This document shows, in pieces, positions 15,752 through 24,924 of a DNA stretch of 47,773 nt. The notes under the pieces are model-generated. The model had not been told where the DNA came from. It made no database searches and saw only the letters and a program-made list of their open reading frames with translations. Source of the stretch: Oscillospiraceae bacterium (GTDB lineage: Bacteria > Bacillota > Clostridia > Oscillospirales > Oscillospiraceae). The stretch is taken from assembly GCA_017519005.1 (NCBI GenBank), contig JAFWTG010000106.1:1-47773 (forward strand), given 5' to 3'. The stretch's first letter is position 1. Each line of letters opens with the position of its first letter. A program made the translations under genes and the position numbers.

Positions 15752-17335
15752 TTGCAGAAACGATTGGATTCCCGAAAAGAAGCCGTAATCAAATACCTGC
15801 CGACGCTGATTCTGATTTACTGCATCCTGCAGCCAATCCTGGACGTGATCGGGTATTGGCAAATGATGCTGAAATACGGCAATACGTTCACAATGCTGAT
15901 CCGTATGCTGCTGCTGGCGGGTTCCGTTCTGCTGGGCTTCCTCCTCTCGGAGCGGAAGCGCTATTACTTTCTCACCGCGGCCGTTTTGCTGGTGCTGACA
16001 GGGATGCACGTCGTTGCCAACCTGCCCGGCGGCTACACCGAGCCCATCACGGATCTGGTGAATCTGATCCGCATCTACCTCATGCCCATGACGGTGCTCT
16101 GCTTCATCACTTTCCTGCGCAGGGGAGGCGACAAAGCCTTCCACGCCATGAAGACGGGCATGCTCATCAATATTTTGATTATCGTGCTGGTGGAGCTGCT
16201 GAGCGTGATCACCGGCACCGACCGGGAGACCTATCGCCATGAGCACATCGGCGTGCTGGGCTGGTTCTTCTGGGCCAACAGCCAGAGCGCGATCCTCTCT
16301 ATGATGGCGCCCATCGTGATCTGCTGGTCCCTGTCCCGCTGGAAGGACAAGCTGCTGCCCGTGGCGCTGTTTACGGTGGCCGCGGAGGTCGCGCTGTACT
16401 TCTTCGGCACCCGTCTGACCTTCGGCGCCATGGTGGCTTCAGGCCTTGCCGTAGGCGTCTGCCTGCTGCTGATGGACCGCAGCCGCTGGAGGCAGGCCGC
16501 GGTGATCCTTCTGGTCACGGCTCTGTTCACCTGCGCGTTTCCGTTTTCTCCCATGGCCCGCCGCATGCAGGCCGTGGAAGACATCAACGAGCGGGGCGCG
16601 GAGAAGATTTCCGAGCAGAACATCACCCCGCTGCCGGACGACCAGATTCCAACGGAGACTTTGGATCCCAGCAATCCGAACCACCACCCCAGCGGGCCGG
16701 GCGTGCCGAACTATTCCGACGAAGACTGGATCAAGATGGAGCGGATTTATCACGGCTATCTCTACGGAATGCTCCAGCGTTTCGGCTTTGAGCGGGTGGC
16801 CGCAAAATACAACTACACGCTGGATTCCGCCATTCTCGGCAACTGGCGCACGGAGAAGCTGACTTTCTGCGACCTGCTGATGGAGGACAAGCCGCTGCTC
16901 TGCCGCTTCTTCGGCGCGAATCTGATGGATATGCGGGAGTTCGTGGTGGCCGGCGTCCGGAACGAGGAAACCGGCGCCTGGGAGGACGGCTACGTCAACT
17001 TCGACGTGGAGAACGACTTCCACGGCATCTACTATCTGCTGGGCATCGTAGGCCTGGTGCTGATGACAGTTTTCCTGCTCTATTTCGGCGTTGTGGCCCT
17101 CTACCGGGTGATCCGGGATTTCAAGACCTATTTCACCGTGGATATGATCGGCTTTGCCGGCGCCTATCTCTTCGGCCTGATGCACGCCTATTTCACGGTT
17201 TCCGTCCTGCGGCGGAACAACGCCTCTGTCTACATGGCGCTGGTGCTGGCGGGCCTGTGGTATTTGAGCCGGAAGCGTGGGAATCGGATCTCCGGGGAGG
17301 AGAAATGCAATGAAGCGCCTGAATGCTCTTCATGA
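15752..17335 (+). CDS. O-antigen ligase/polymerase-like polytopic membrane protein (copy 1)
   Basis: The 527-aa protein has about 11-12 hydrophobic helices, the motif LGWFFWANSQSAILSM and FFGTRLTFGAM, resembling the O-antigen ligase (WaaL/Wzy) superfamily. Such proteins join or polymerise lipid-linked glycans on the outer side of the membrane. A long hydrophilic extracytoplasmic loop (about 275-430) carries a Pro/Asn-rich insert (LDPSNPNHHPSGPG) absent from the two paralogues that follow, and the shared signature LMDMREFVVAGV. TTG 15752 is preferred because AAGGGGAG lies 7 nt upstream; ATG 15713 would be almost at the transcription start. The end overlaps the next paralogue by 26 bp. Confidence 0.75.
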   Translation: MQKRLDSRKEAVIKYLPTLILIYCILQPILDVIGYWQMMLKYGNTFTMLIRMLLLAGSVLLGFLLSERKRYYFLTAAVLLVLTGMHVVANLPGGYTEPITDLVNLIRIYLMPMTVLCFITFLRRGGDKAFHAMKTGMLINILIIVLVELLSVITGTDRETYRHEHIGVLGWFFWANSQSAILSMMAPIVICWSLSRWKDKLLPVALFTVAAEVALYFFGTRLTFGAMVASGLAVGVCLLLMDRSRWRQAAVILLVTALFTCAFPFSPMARRMQAVEDINERGAEKISEQNITPLPDDQIPTETLDPSNPNHHPSGPGVPNYSDEDWIKMERIYHGYLYGMLQRFGFERVAAKYNYTLDSAILGNWRTEKLTFCDLLMEDKPLLCRFFGANLMDMREFVVAGVRNEETGAWEDGYVNFDVENDFHGIYYLLGIVGLVLMTVFLLYFGVVALYRVIRDFKTYFTVDMIGFAGAYLFGLMHAYFTVSVLRRNNASVYMALVLAGLWYLSRKRGNRISGEEKCNEAPECSS

Positions 17336-18806
17336 CCGGCTCAGCCGTCTGCTCCCTGCCCTTGTGGCGGTCTTCCTCCTGACACAGCCCGTTTTGGACG
17401 TGCTGGGATACTGGCAGCAGCAGCTGAAAATTCCCAACTTGCTGACCATGGCCGTCCGCTTCGGCCTGCTGGTCGGCGCGGTTCTGACGGGCTTCGTACT
17501 GTCCGCCCGCAAGCGCTGGTATTTCCTCACCGCGGGGCTGCTTGCGGTTGTGAGCCTTGGGCATATTTTGGCGTGCCTGCCCAATTACCACGATGCGATC
17601 GCTGATTTGGAGAATCTTTTGCGAATCTTTTGCCTGCCGCTGATGTGTCTCTGCTTTGTGACCTTCCTTCGGGAGAACCCAAGGACGATTGATACGGCGC
17701 TGGCCTGCTGCGCATTGGATCTGGCAATCATCGCAGCGGTGATGCTTCTGAGCACCCTGACCGGCACGGATCCCCACACCTACTCTATGGAGAAGTTTGG
17801 GGTTTTGGGCTGGTTCGTCTGGGCCAACAGCCAGAGCGCCATCCTGTCTATGCTGGCGCCGCTGGCTATTGTTTGGGCGCTGCGACGCTGGCCGGACCGG
17901 CTTTTGCCGGTGCTTCTGGTGGGCCTGGGAGCTGCTCTGCCCCAGTTCTTTCTCGGCACCCGGCTCGCCTTTGCCACTATGGCTGCTACGGGCGTTGTGA
18001 TGGCGCTGGCCTGCCTTCTCTTTGCCCGCAATCGGCGTAAGCAGGCGCTGGCCCTGGCGCTGATTTCCGTTTTGCTGGCGGTTGCCTGGCGCTGGTCGCC
18101 TCTGATGACTCGGCAGCAGAATGCCGAGGCTGTCGATGCGCGCAACAATCAGTATCTGGACGAGCTGGGCCTGGAGTACCGGAGCGTCAACGCCGAAACA
18201 CTGGCGGACGATCCGGCCCTTCACGCAGAGGTAGAACGCTATTACAACCACTATATCAAGGCCATGGTTCAGCATTTCGGCTTTGACCGGGTGGCCGCCC
18301 GCTACAATTACAGCCTTGCCCCGGAGGTTTTGGGCAGTCGGCGTCTGGAGCGCATTACATTCTGTGAAATGCTCATGGAGGACGCAGGGCTGCTGCCCCA
18401 TCTGTTTGGGCTCAACGTGATGGATATGCGGGAGTTCATGGTCAACGGTTTTGTGAATCTGAAGACAGGCGAAAAGGTCAGCGGCTATATGATTTTCGAC
18501 GTGGAGAACGACTTCCACGGCATCTATTTTCTCACCGGCTGGGTGGGGCTGGCGCTTACTGCGGCCTGTCTGCTCTGGATCGGTCTCAGGGCTCTGTGGC
18601 GCTTTCTTCGGGACTGGAAGCGCTGCGGCAGTCTGGAGCTGGCAGCCCTTGCGCTGTGCTATGGCTACGGGATGATCTATGCTCTGCTCACGGTTTCAAC
18701 CCTGCGGCGGAATAACGCGTCCGTCTATTTTGCTCTGGCTCTGGCCGGTCTGCTGGTCCTCACCGACCGGAACCGGCCCAATGCGGCTGAACAGCAGCCA
18801 GACTGA
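17310..18806 (+). CDS. O-antigen ligase/polymerase-like polytopic membrane protein (copy 2)
   Basis: The 498-aa paralogue of the preceding protein keeps the same order of helices and motifs: TQPVLDVLGYWQQQ near the N terminus, LGWFVWANSQSAILSM, FFLGTRLAFATM, ERITFCEMLMED, LNVMDMREFMVNGF, and the C-terminal LRRNNASVYFALALAGL. The start is inside the end of copy 1, with GGGGAGGAG upstream of ATG 17310, so it is translationally coupled. The shared MDMREF and FDVENDFHGIY stretches show a duplication. Acceptor and donor are unknown. Confidence 0.75.
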   Translation: MKRLNALHDRLSRLLPALVAVFLLTQPVLDVLGYWQQQLKIPNLLTMAVRFGLLVGAVLTGFVLSARKRWYFLTAGLLAVVSLGHILACLPNYHDAIADLENLLRIFCLPLMCLCFVTFLRENPRTIDTALACCALDLAIIAAVMLLSTLTGTDPHTYSMEKFGVLGWFVWANSQSAILSMLAPLAIVWALRRWPDRLLPVLLVGLGAALPQFFLGTRLAFATMAATGVVMALACLLFARNRRKQALALALISVLLAVAWRWSPLMTRQQNAEAVDARNNQYLDELGLEYRSVNAETLADDPALHAEVERYYNHYIKAMVQHFGFDRVAARYNYSLAPEVLGSRRLERITFCEMLMEDAGLLPHLFGLNVMDMREFMVNGFVNLKTGEKVSGYMIFDVENDFHGIYFLTGWVGLALTAACLLWIGLRALWRFLRDWKRCGSLELAALALCYGYGMIYALLTVSTLRRNNASVYFALALAGLLVLTDRNRPNAAEQQPD

Positions 18807-18866
18807 TTTCGGATGCTGTCTGCTGCGGCGATCCCAATCGCAACATTTTAGGAAAGGAATGCCGTC

Positions 18867-20339
18867 ATGCTTCCATCCAAGGCTTTTTCGGAGCGGCTCC
18901 GGGCACTGGTCCCTCTGGTGACCGTGGTTTTCTGTGTGAGTCAGCCTTTACTGGATATGCTGATTTTTTTCGCGTCCAAGAATGACTGGAGCACACTGCC
19001 CACCGCAATCCTCCGCTTCTGCCAGGCCGGCCTGATTGTCGGCATGGGCCTGATCCTGACCCGCCGGAAATGGGTCTATGCCCTGATGGGAGCGGCCTTT
19101 GGTCTGTATCTGGCGGGCCATATTCTGGCCTGCTGCCGCTATGGCGTGATAGACCTTTGGCTGGATCTTGCCGAGCAGCTTCGCATTCTCATGCTGCCTT
19201 CGCTGACGCTGGGCTTTGTCACCCTGTTCAAGGCCAATGACCGTGGCCTGCAGGCGCTCGGTAAGGGCTTGCTGATCAATCTGTGCCTGATTGTACTGTC
19301 GGAGATCCTCAGCGTTCTCACCGGGACGGAACCCTACACCTATACCGATAAAGACCGGGGCATCCAGGGATGGTTTCTCTGGCCCAACAGCCAATCGGCT
19401 GTCATCTCCATGCTTTCCCCGCTGGTGATCGTCTATACCCTCCGGCGCTGGAAGGGCAGACTGCTGCCGCTGGGACTGGTGTGCTTGGCCAGTTTTGGTA
19501 TCCTCTATCTGAATGCCACCCGCCTGGCCTATGCGTCCCTGGTGGGGACGGGACTGGGTCTGGGTGTGCTGGTCTGGTATCTGGACCGGGAGCGGCGCCG
19601 TCAGGGAGCGCTGATCCTGTTCATCGGCCTTGCCTTTTTGCTGTTGTATCCTTTTTCACCGATGCGAGAGACGCGGCAGCAGATGGCCGAGAATGCCGGC
19701 ATCAAGCAAAGCTGGATCGACGAGGCGGTTGCTCAATACGGAGTTCCCGCAGGCTCTGACCGAACCGACAACCAAGATGCTTTGCGCGCGGCTTATCGCT
19801 ATGATCTGCAGGGCCTGGTGGACCGCTTTGGCCTTCAGACCACAGCCAAGGCCTATGACAATACCCTCAAGGCCAGCCGCATTTTCGATAAGCGCTTCAA
19901 GCGGCTGACATTTTGCAAGCTTCTCATGGAACAGGCCCCGGCCAGCTCCTGGGTCTTCGGCCTGGAGATCGGGACAACCCGCCAGCAGACGCTGCTTTTC
20001 GACTTTTACACCCGAAGCTGGACTCCCGGAGTTGAGATTTTCGAGATGGAGTACGACCTGTACAGCGTGTTTTACTACTGCGGCATTGTGGGCTTTTGTA
20101 TCGTGGTCGGGCTTGTGATCTGCGTGGGGCTTCGGGCTCTGCTAACGCTGCTGCGGCACACCCGGCAACGCCTGAATCTGGAATGGATCGCCTTTTTCAT
20201 GGCCTATGGCATTTGCGTGATCTACGGCTGTTTTACCATCTCCGTGGTCCGCCAGACGAACGCTTCTGTCTTTTTTGCCCTGAGCATGGCTGGCCTGTGG
20301 ACCCTGACCCCGAATCCGCGCCGAAACAGCGCTGCATAA
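18867..20339 (+). CDS. O-antigen ligase/polymerase-like polytopic membrane protein (copy 3)
   Basis: A third, more diverged paralogue of 490 aa. It keeps SQPLLDMLIFF, the QGWFLWPNSQSAVISM motif, LNATRLAYASL, RLTFCKLLMEQ and the terminal VVRQTNASVFFALSMAGL, but replaces the MDMREF segment with a different one (GLEIGTTRQQTLLF). AAGGA lies upstream of the ATG, 60 bp after copy 2. Third in an unusual tandem set; it may act on a different linkage. Confidence 0.72.
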   Translation: MLPSKAFSERLRALVPLVTVVFCVSQPLLDMLIFFASKNDWSTLPTAILRFCQAGLIVGMGLILTRRKWVYALMGAAFGLYLAGHILACCRYGVIDLWLDLAEQLRILMLPSLTLGFVTLFKANDRGLQALGKGLLINLCLIVLSEILSVLTGTEPYTYTDKDRGIQGWFLWPNSQSAVISMLSPLVIVYTLRRWKGRLLPLGLVCLASFGILYLNATRLAYASLVGTGLGLGVLVWYLDRERRRQGALILFIGLAFLLLYPFSPMRETRQQMAENAGIKQSWIDEAVAQYGVPAGSDRTDNQDALRAAYRYDLQGLVDRFGLQTTAKAYDNTLKASRIFDKRFKRLTFCKLLMEQAPASSWVFGLEIGTTRQQTLLFDFYTRSWTPGVEIFEMEYDLYSVFYYCGIVGFCIVVGLVICVGLRALLTLLRHTRQRLNLEWIAFFMAYGICVIYGCFTISVVRQTNASVFFALSMAGLWTLTPNPRRNSAA

Positions 20340-20349
20340 AGGAGAAGCT

Positions 20350-21321
20350 ATGAATGTTTCCGTAATCATCCCGGTCTATCAAGTGGAGGCCTATCTGCCC
20401 GGCTGTCTTGCATCCGTCCTGGCCAATGAGCTGACGGACTGCGAGATCATCCTGGTGGACGACGGCTCTCCCGACGGCTGCCCCGCCCTCTGCGACGAAT
20501 ACGCCGCGAAGTACCCGGAGCTGATCCGGGTGATCCACCAGTCCAACGGCGGCCTGGGGGCCGCCCGCAACACCGGCATCGAGGCCGCCCGAGGCGAGTG
20601 GCTGTTCTTTCTGGACAGCGACGATAAAATCCACCCGGATACCCTGGCCGTCCTGCGCCGGGCGATCCGGCCCGAGCTGGACGTGATCGGCTTCCAGTTC
20701 TTTGCCGATGACGGCGAGAACCCGCCGACGCCCCAGAGCTGCGGCTTCGCGGGCGATGGCGTCCCCTTTGCCCTGGCCGAGCGAAAGAACTATCTGCTGG
20801 CGCTGCCCTCCGCCTGGATGCGGCTCTGGCGGCGAAGCCTCTTCCTGGAGACCGGCATCCGCTATCCCTCCAAGGTCTGGTATGAGGATATCCGCACCAC
20901 CGCCAAACTGCTGGCCGCGGCCCGTCAGATCGCAGTCCTGCCCGATCATCTCTACTACTATCTATCCCGCCCCGGCTCCATCATGAACAGCAGCAAGCTG
21001 GAGCGCAACCGGGAGATCCTGGAGGCCATGGACGATATCCGCGGCTGGTACGCGGCCCAGGGCCTCAGCGAGACCTACCGCGCCGAGCTGGAGGCTCTGA
21101 CGATCCAGCACGTGCTGCTGGCAGCCTCCGTCCGGGTGGCACGGGCGGACCCGAAGCACCCCCTGCTCCGGGAGCTCCGGAGCTACGTGGAGGAGGCATA
21201 CCCCGACTGGCGCGCAAACCCCTACAGCCGCGGCCTGCCCCGCATGAAGCGGCTGGCCCTGAAGCTGGTGGAGCACAGGCACTACCGTCTGCTCCGCACA
21301 CTCTTCAACCTGAAAGGATAA
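20350..21321 (+). CDS. Family 2 glycosyltransferase (copy 1)
   Basis: GT-A fold glycosyltransferase of 323 aa using a nucleotide-sugar donor at the cytoplasmic face. Visible are the N-terminal VSVIIPVYQVEAYLPGCL, the nucleotide-binding LVDDGSPDG, the GLGAARNTGIEAARGEW segment, and the metal-binding FLDSDD. The C-terminal half (about 210-323) is typical of capsule/teichoic-acid GT2 enzymes. AAAGGAG lies just upstream of the ATG, 10 bp after the third membrane protein. The sugar is not predictable. Confidence 0.88.
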   Translation: MNVSVIIPVYQVEAYLPGCLASVLANELTDCEIILVDDGSPDGCPALCDEYAAKYPELIRVIHQSNGGLGAARNTGIEAARGEWLFFLDSDDKIHPDTLAVLRRAIRPELDVIGFQFFADDGENPPTPQSCGFAGDGVPFALAERKNYLLALPSAWMRLWRRSLFLETGIRYPSKVWYEDIRTTAKLLAAARQIAVLPDHLYYYLSRPGSIMNSSKLERNREILEAMDDIRGWYAAQGLSETYRAELEALTIQHVLLAASVRVARADPKHPLLRELRSYVEEAYPDWRANPYSRGLPRMKRLALKLVEHRHYRLLRTLFNLKG

Positions 21322-21324
21322 GCT

Positions 21325-22308
21325 ATGAGATTCAGCGTCATCGTTCCGGTCTATAACGTGGCGGACTATCTGCCTGCCTGCATGGAGTCCCTGCTGGTCC
21401 AGCGCTGCGAGGACTGGGAGATCATCCTGGTGGACGACGGGGCCACCGACGGCAAATGCCCCGCCCTCTGCGACGAATACGCCGCCCGGCACCCGGAGCT
21501 GGTCCGGGTGATCCACCAGGCCAACGGCGGTCTGGGCGCCGCCCGCAACACCGGCATCGAGGCCGCGAAGGGGGAGTATCTGCTTTTCGTGGACAGTGAC
21601 GACACCGTCGCCCCCGACACCCTGGCCCGCCTCTCCGAGGAAATCGACAGGAGCCCCGCGGATATGTATCTCTTTTCCTTCCGCTACGTGGACGAGGGGG
21701 GCGGAGAGCGCCCCGCCGAGCCCGTCAGCGTTCCCGCCCCGGGCCGTGCCGTCACCCTGGCGGAGGAGCCCGGCTTGCTGCTGGAGCCCCCCATGGCCTG
21801 GAACCGGCTTTGCCGGGCCGCCCTCTTCCGGGAGAGCGGCGTCCGCTTCCCGGGCCGGGTCTGGTATGAGGACCTCTGCACCACCCCGAGCCTGCTGCTC
21901 CGGGCCCGGTCCATCGTCCGGCTGCCCGACGCCTTCTACGGCTATCTGATCCGCCAGGGCTCCATCATGCGCAGCTCCAACCTGAAGCGAAATCTGGAAA
22001 TACTCAACGCCTTGGATATGGCCCGCGCCCCCTTCGACGAAGCGGGGCTGACGGGGCAATACGAGCCCTGGCTGTGCCTGCTGGCCGTCACCAGCGTCCT
22101 GGACGCTGCCCGCCGGGTCCTGACCGTAGATTCCAAAGCGGACTATCTGCCGGAGTTTGTGAACTACCTGAAACAGCATTACCCCGACTACCGCCAAAAC
22201 GAGCTGCTGCCCGGACTGGGAAGAAAGAAGCTGCTCCTGCTGCGCCTGCTGGAGGGGAAGCACTACCGGCTGGCAAATACACTGTTTCGATTGGCAAAGC
22301 TCCTGTAG
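21325..22308 (+). CDS. Family 2 glycosyltransferase (copy 2)
   Basis: The 327-aa paralogue of the previous gene starts 3 bp after its stop. It has the same layout: FSVIVPVYNVADYLPACM, LVDDGATDG, GLGAARNTGIEAAKGEY, FVDSDD, and the VRFPGRVWYEDLCTTPSLL segment that aligns with RYPSKVWYEDIRTTAKLL in copy 1. AAAGGAT lies upstream. The TAG stop belongs to a hairpin repeat. Two sequential sugar additions, each by one copy, is an inference. Confidence 0.88.
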   Translation: MRFSVIVPVYNVADYLPACMESLLVQRCEDWEIILVDDGATDGKCPALCDEYAARHPELVRVIHQANGGLGAARNTGIEAAKGEYLLFVDSDDTVAPDTLARLSEEIDRSPADMYLFSFRYVDEGGGERPAEPVSVPAPGRAVTLAEEPGLLLEPPMAWNRLCRAALFRESGVRFPGRVWYEDLCTTPSLLLRARSIVRLPDAFYGYLIRQGSIMRSSNLKRNLEILNALDMARAPFDEAGLTGQYEPWLCLLAVTSVLDAARRVLTVDSKADYLPEFVNYLKQHYPDYRQNELLPGLGRKKLLLLRLLEGKHYRLANTLFRLAKLL

Positions 22309-22380
22309 CGGCGCACGGTTCGCGCCGCCCTGTCTCAGAAAACGGAGGCGCGGATTCTTCGCTTTGCTCAGAATGACATC
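22305..22380. repeat. GTAG hairpin plus an ATTCTTCGC/AGAAT repeat
   Basis: GTAG at 22305-22308 gives the stop of the GT2 gene. The arms ggcgc / gcgcc pair imperfectly. At 22353-22375 lies a second repeat with ATTCT ... AGAAT arms around TCGCTTTGCTC, followed by GAC, a sequence type often seen between genes in gut Clostridia. No gene is seen in 22309-22426. Confidence 0.55.
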
Positions 22381-22426
22381 GCTGCAGGGACTGTCAGAAC
22401 GCCGGCCCCTGCGGAAAGGACGCAAC

Positions 22427-23710
22427 GTGTTTTCAAAATTCAAAAATCTCAGGGGGAAAAAAGAGGGCGCTCTTGCCTGGAACACCCTGATGCTCTATAT
22501 TCTGACCTTTTCCAATTACCTGATCTCCCTGGCCATCGTGCCCTACGAGTCCCGCGTGCTGAGCAAGGATGGGGCGGGCGGCTACGGCGCTCTGGGCGTG
22601 GCGATGGCCATCATGGTCTATTTCCAGCTCTTCATCGAGTTCGGCTTCCTGTTCTCCGCCACCGAGGAAGTCTCCCGGCACCGGGAGGACAACCGGCGGC
22701 TGAATACGCTGATGACGGCCGTGACCCTTTGCAAGCTGGCGCTCTGTGCCGCGGCGCTGCTGGTTCTGTTCGTGCTCTGCCAGGTGATCGACGCCTGGAA
22801 GGGGAAGTTCAGCTTCTACCTGCTGTTCTTCATCGGAACCGCCATTAACGCTCTGCTGCCCGATTACCTCTACCGCGGTCTGGAGAAGATGTCCGCCATC
22901 ACCATCCGCACGGTCTGCATCCGGGTCTTCTCCGCCCTGGGCATCATTTTGTTTCTGAAAAAACCGGAGGATATCTGGATTATTCCGGTGCTGACGGCCA
23001 TCGGCAACTTCGCCGCCGTCCTTGTCTGCTTCTATGACGCCAAAAAGCGGCTGAACGTCCGCTTCTGCCGGGTGAGCTTCGGAGACGTCTGGCTACGGAT
23101 GAAGCAGTCCTCGGTCTTCTTCCTCTCCCGCTTTGCCACCACGGCCTATTCTGCGCTGAACACCGTGATTCTGGATATGGTAGCGCCCCAGAACAGCCTG
23201 GTTCGCGACTACTACACCGCCTCGGACAAGCTGATGACCACCGGCAAGCAGGCCCTTTCCCCCATCTCCGACAGTCTCTATCCCTACATGGTCAAGCACC
23301 GCGACTATCGCCTGGTCAAAAAGGTGTTGCTGGTCCTGGAGCCCGTCATTTTCGCCTTCTGCGTCGTCATGTTTGTGATTGCGCCGCAGTTCTGCGAGTT
23401 CTTCTTCGGCGAGGGCTTCGCGCCGGCGGGCAAGGTCCTGCGGGTTATGCTCCCCACGGCGGTCATAATCCTGCCCAGCTATATCTGCGGCTTCCCCATG
23501 CTCTCCTCCATGGGACTCACCAAGCACGCCAACTACTCCACCATCTTCGGCTCGGTGATTCATTTGGTGAATCTGGCCGTCCTGTATTTCACCGGCAATA
23601 TGAACATGATTACCCTGGGCGCGGCCATGTCTGTGGCCGAAGCGCTGATCCTCGGCTACCGTCTGGCAGTCATCTGGCGCCACCGGGACCGCCTGAAGCA
23701 GCAGCCGTAG
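22427..23710 (+). CDS. Polysaccharide flippase of the MATE/Wzx superfamily
   Basis: The 427-aa protein has about 12 membrane helices and a charged N terminus (FSKFKNLRGKKEGALAWNTLMLY) typical of Wzx-like flippases that move lipid-linked glycans across the membrane. The first helices contain SNYLISLAIVPYESRVLSKDGAGGYGAL, with the conserved proline and YG pair of the family. GTG 22427 is chosen because GAAAGGA lies 7 nt upstream; the longer frame from TTG 22364 would read through a repeat. It sits between the glycosyltransferases and the glycerophosphotransferase, as expected for a glycopolymer exporter. Confidence 0.85.
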   Translation: MFSKFKNLRGKKEGALAWNTLMLYILTFSNYLISLAIVPYESRVLSKDGAGGYGALGVAMAIMVYFQLFIEFGFLFSATEEVSRHREDNRRLNTLMTAVTLCKLALCAAALLVLFVLCQVIDAWKGKFSFYLLFFIGTAINALLPDYLYRGLEKMSAITIRTVCIRVFSALGIILFLKKPEDIWIIPVLTAIGNFAAVLVCFYDAKKRLNVRFCRVSFGDVWLRMKQSSVFFLSRFATTAYSALNTVILDMVAPQNSLVRDYYTASDKLMTTGKQALSPISDSLYPYMVKHRDYRLVKKVLLVLEPVIFAFCVVMFVIAPQFCEFFFGEGFAPAGKVLRVMLPTAVIILPSYICGFPMLSSMGLTKHANYSTIFGSVIHLVNLAVLYFTGNMNMITLGAAMSVAEALILGYRLAVIWRHRDRLKQQP

Positions 23711-23715
23711 GGCCC

Positions 23716-23766
23716 GATTATGCCCGCGAAGCGGGACAATCGGACCGCTCCGCCGCAGGCGGAGAA
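23716..23766. repeat. Two small hairpins before the glycerophosphotransferase gene
   Basis: Hairpin 1 (23716-23745): arms CCGAT...CCCGC / GCGGG...ATCGG with loop GAA. Hairpin 2 (23750-23766): arms CTCCGCC / GGCGGAG with loop GCA. No T-run follows, so they are not terminators. The short stems with 3-nt loops resemble the GTAG hairpins, and a GTAG (the flippase stop) lies just upstream at 23707. Confidence 0.6.
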
Positions 23767-23793
23767 AAGGAAACGAACAAAGGAGGGTCCAAT

Positions 23794-24924
23794 ATGTCGA
23801 TCCGGGATCTTGGCGTCAAGCTGATTGCAAAAACGACTCCCATCAAAAATAACCGCGTGGTGTTTGACAGCTACAACGGCCGGGGCTACTCCGACAGCCC
23901 CAAGGCCATCTGCGAGGTCCTGCTGAGAAGCGGGGAGGAGCTGGAGCTGCTCTGGCTCTGCAGGGACGAGGCCGCCGCAAAGACCCTGCCGGAGGGCGTC
24001 ACCGCCGTCCCCAACACCGGCATGAAAAAAATCAAGGCCCTGGCCTCCGCCAAGGTCTGGGTGGACAACTGCCGCAAATATGAAAATCTGAAGCGCAAAA
24101 ATCAGGTTTATCTCCAGACCTGGCACGGCTTCGCCCTGAAAAAGCTGGAGGCCGACGTGGCCGACAAGCTGGAGCCCGCCTACGTGGAAGCCGCCAAACG
24201 GGACTCCGCCCAGTGCGACGCCTTCATCTCCGGCAGCGCCTTCATGACGAAGCTCTACCGGGAGCGCTTCTGGTATCAGGGCGCGGTGCTGGAGCTGGGC
24301 ACCCCCCGCAACGATATCTTCTACCGGGACCACGCCGCTCTCCATGCCAAGGTCTGCAAGGCCCTGGGCCTGCCGGAGGACCGGAAGCTGGCCCTCTACG
24401 CCCCCACCTTCCGGGACGATCATTCCATCGACGCCTACCGCCTGGACGCCGCCATGGTGCGCCGCAAGTGCGAGGAGAACTTCAAGGGCGAGTGGTCCGT
24501 GCTGATCCGCCTGCACCCCAACGTGGCGCAGCAGTCCGCGGCGCTCTTCGCCTACGACGGCGACCGGCTGGTGGACGCCACCGCCTATCCCGACATGCAG
24601 GAGCTGCTCTGCGCCGCCGGTCTGCTGATCACGGACTACTCCTCCTCCATGTTCGACTACGCCCTCACGGGCAAGCCCATCGTCCAGTTTGCCACGGATA
24701 TCGAGGCCTATCAAAAGGACCGGGACTTCTACTTCCCGCTGGACGCGCTGCCCTTCCCGCTGGCCCGCAGCAATGAAGAATTGGAGACGATCCTGACAGA
24801 CCTGCAGCCGCTCTGGACCAGCCCGGCCTGGGCCGAGTTCGCCCGGGAGCAGGGCTTCTGCGAGGACGGAAACGCCTCGGTCAAGTGCGCCGCGTTAATT
24901 CTGCAGCAAATCAAAAAGAAATAG
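23794..24924 (+). CDS. CDP-glycerol glycerophosphotransferase family protein (TagB/TagF-like)
   Basis: Peripheral membrane enzyme family that transfers glycerol-phosphate (or a related polyol-phosphate) from a CDP donor to a teichoic-acid-like chain. The 376-aa protein shows the family motifs FDSYNGRGYSDSP, QTWHGFALKKL with the catalytic His, LYAPTFRD, RLHPN, and LLITDYSSSMFDYAL (about 279-292), then GKPIVQFATD. AAAGGAGGG lies upstream of the ATG. tagD, which makes CDP-glycerol, lies downstream after a repeat element, which supports glycerol-phosphate as the unit. The TAG stop begins a CAGGCAT-type heptamer array. Confidence 0.9.
   Translation: MSIRDLGVKLIAKTTPIKNNRVVFDSYNGRGYSDSPKAICEVLLRSGEELELLWLCRDEAAAKTLPEGVTAVPNTGMKKIKALASAKVWVDNCRKYENLKRKNQVYLQTWHGFALKKLEADVADKLEPAYVEAAKRDSAQCDAFISGSAFMTKLYRERFWYQGAVLELGTPRNDIFYRDHAALHAKVCKALGLPEDRKLALYAPTFRDDHSIDAYRLDAAMVRRKCEENFKGEWSVLIRLHPNVAQQSAALFAYDGDRLVDATAYPDMQELLCAAGLLITDYSSSMFDYALTGKPIVQFATDIEAYQKDRDFYFPLDALPFPLARSNEELETILTDLQPLWTSPAWAEFAREQGFCEDGNASVKCAALILQQIKKK

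Noticed and set aside
20962-22485. Minus-strand frame of 507 codons opposite the GT2 genes
   Set aside because: Antisense to two convincing paralogous glycosyltransferases, crosses a repeat, and has no domain.
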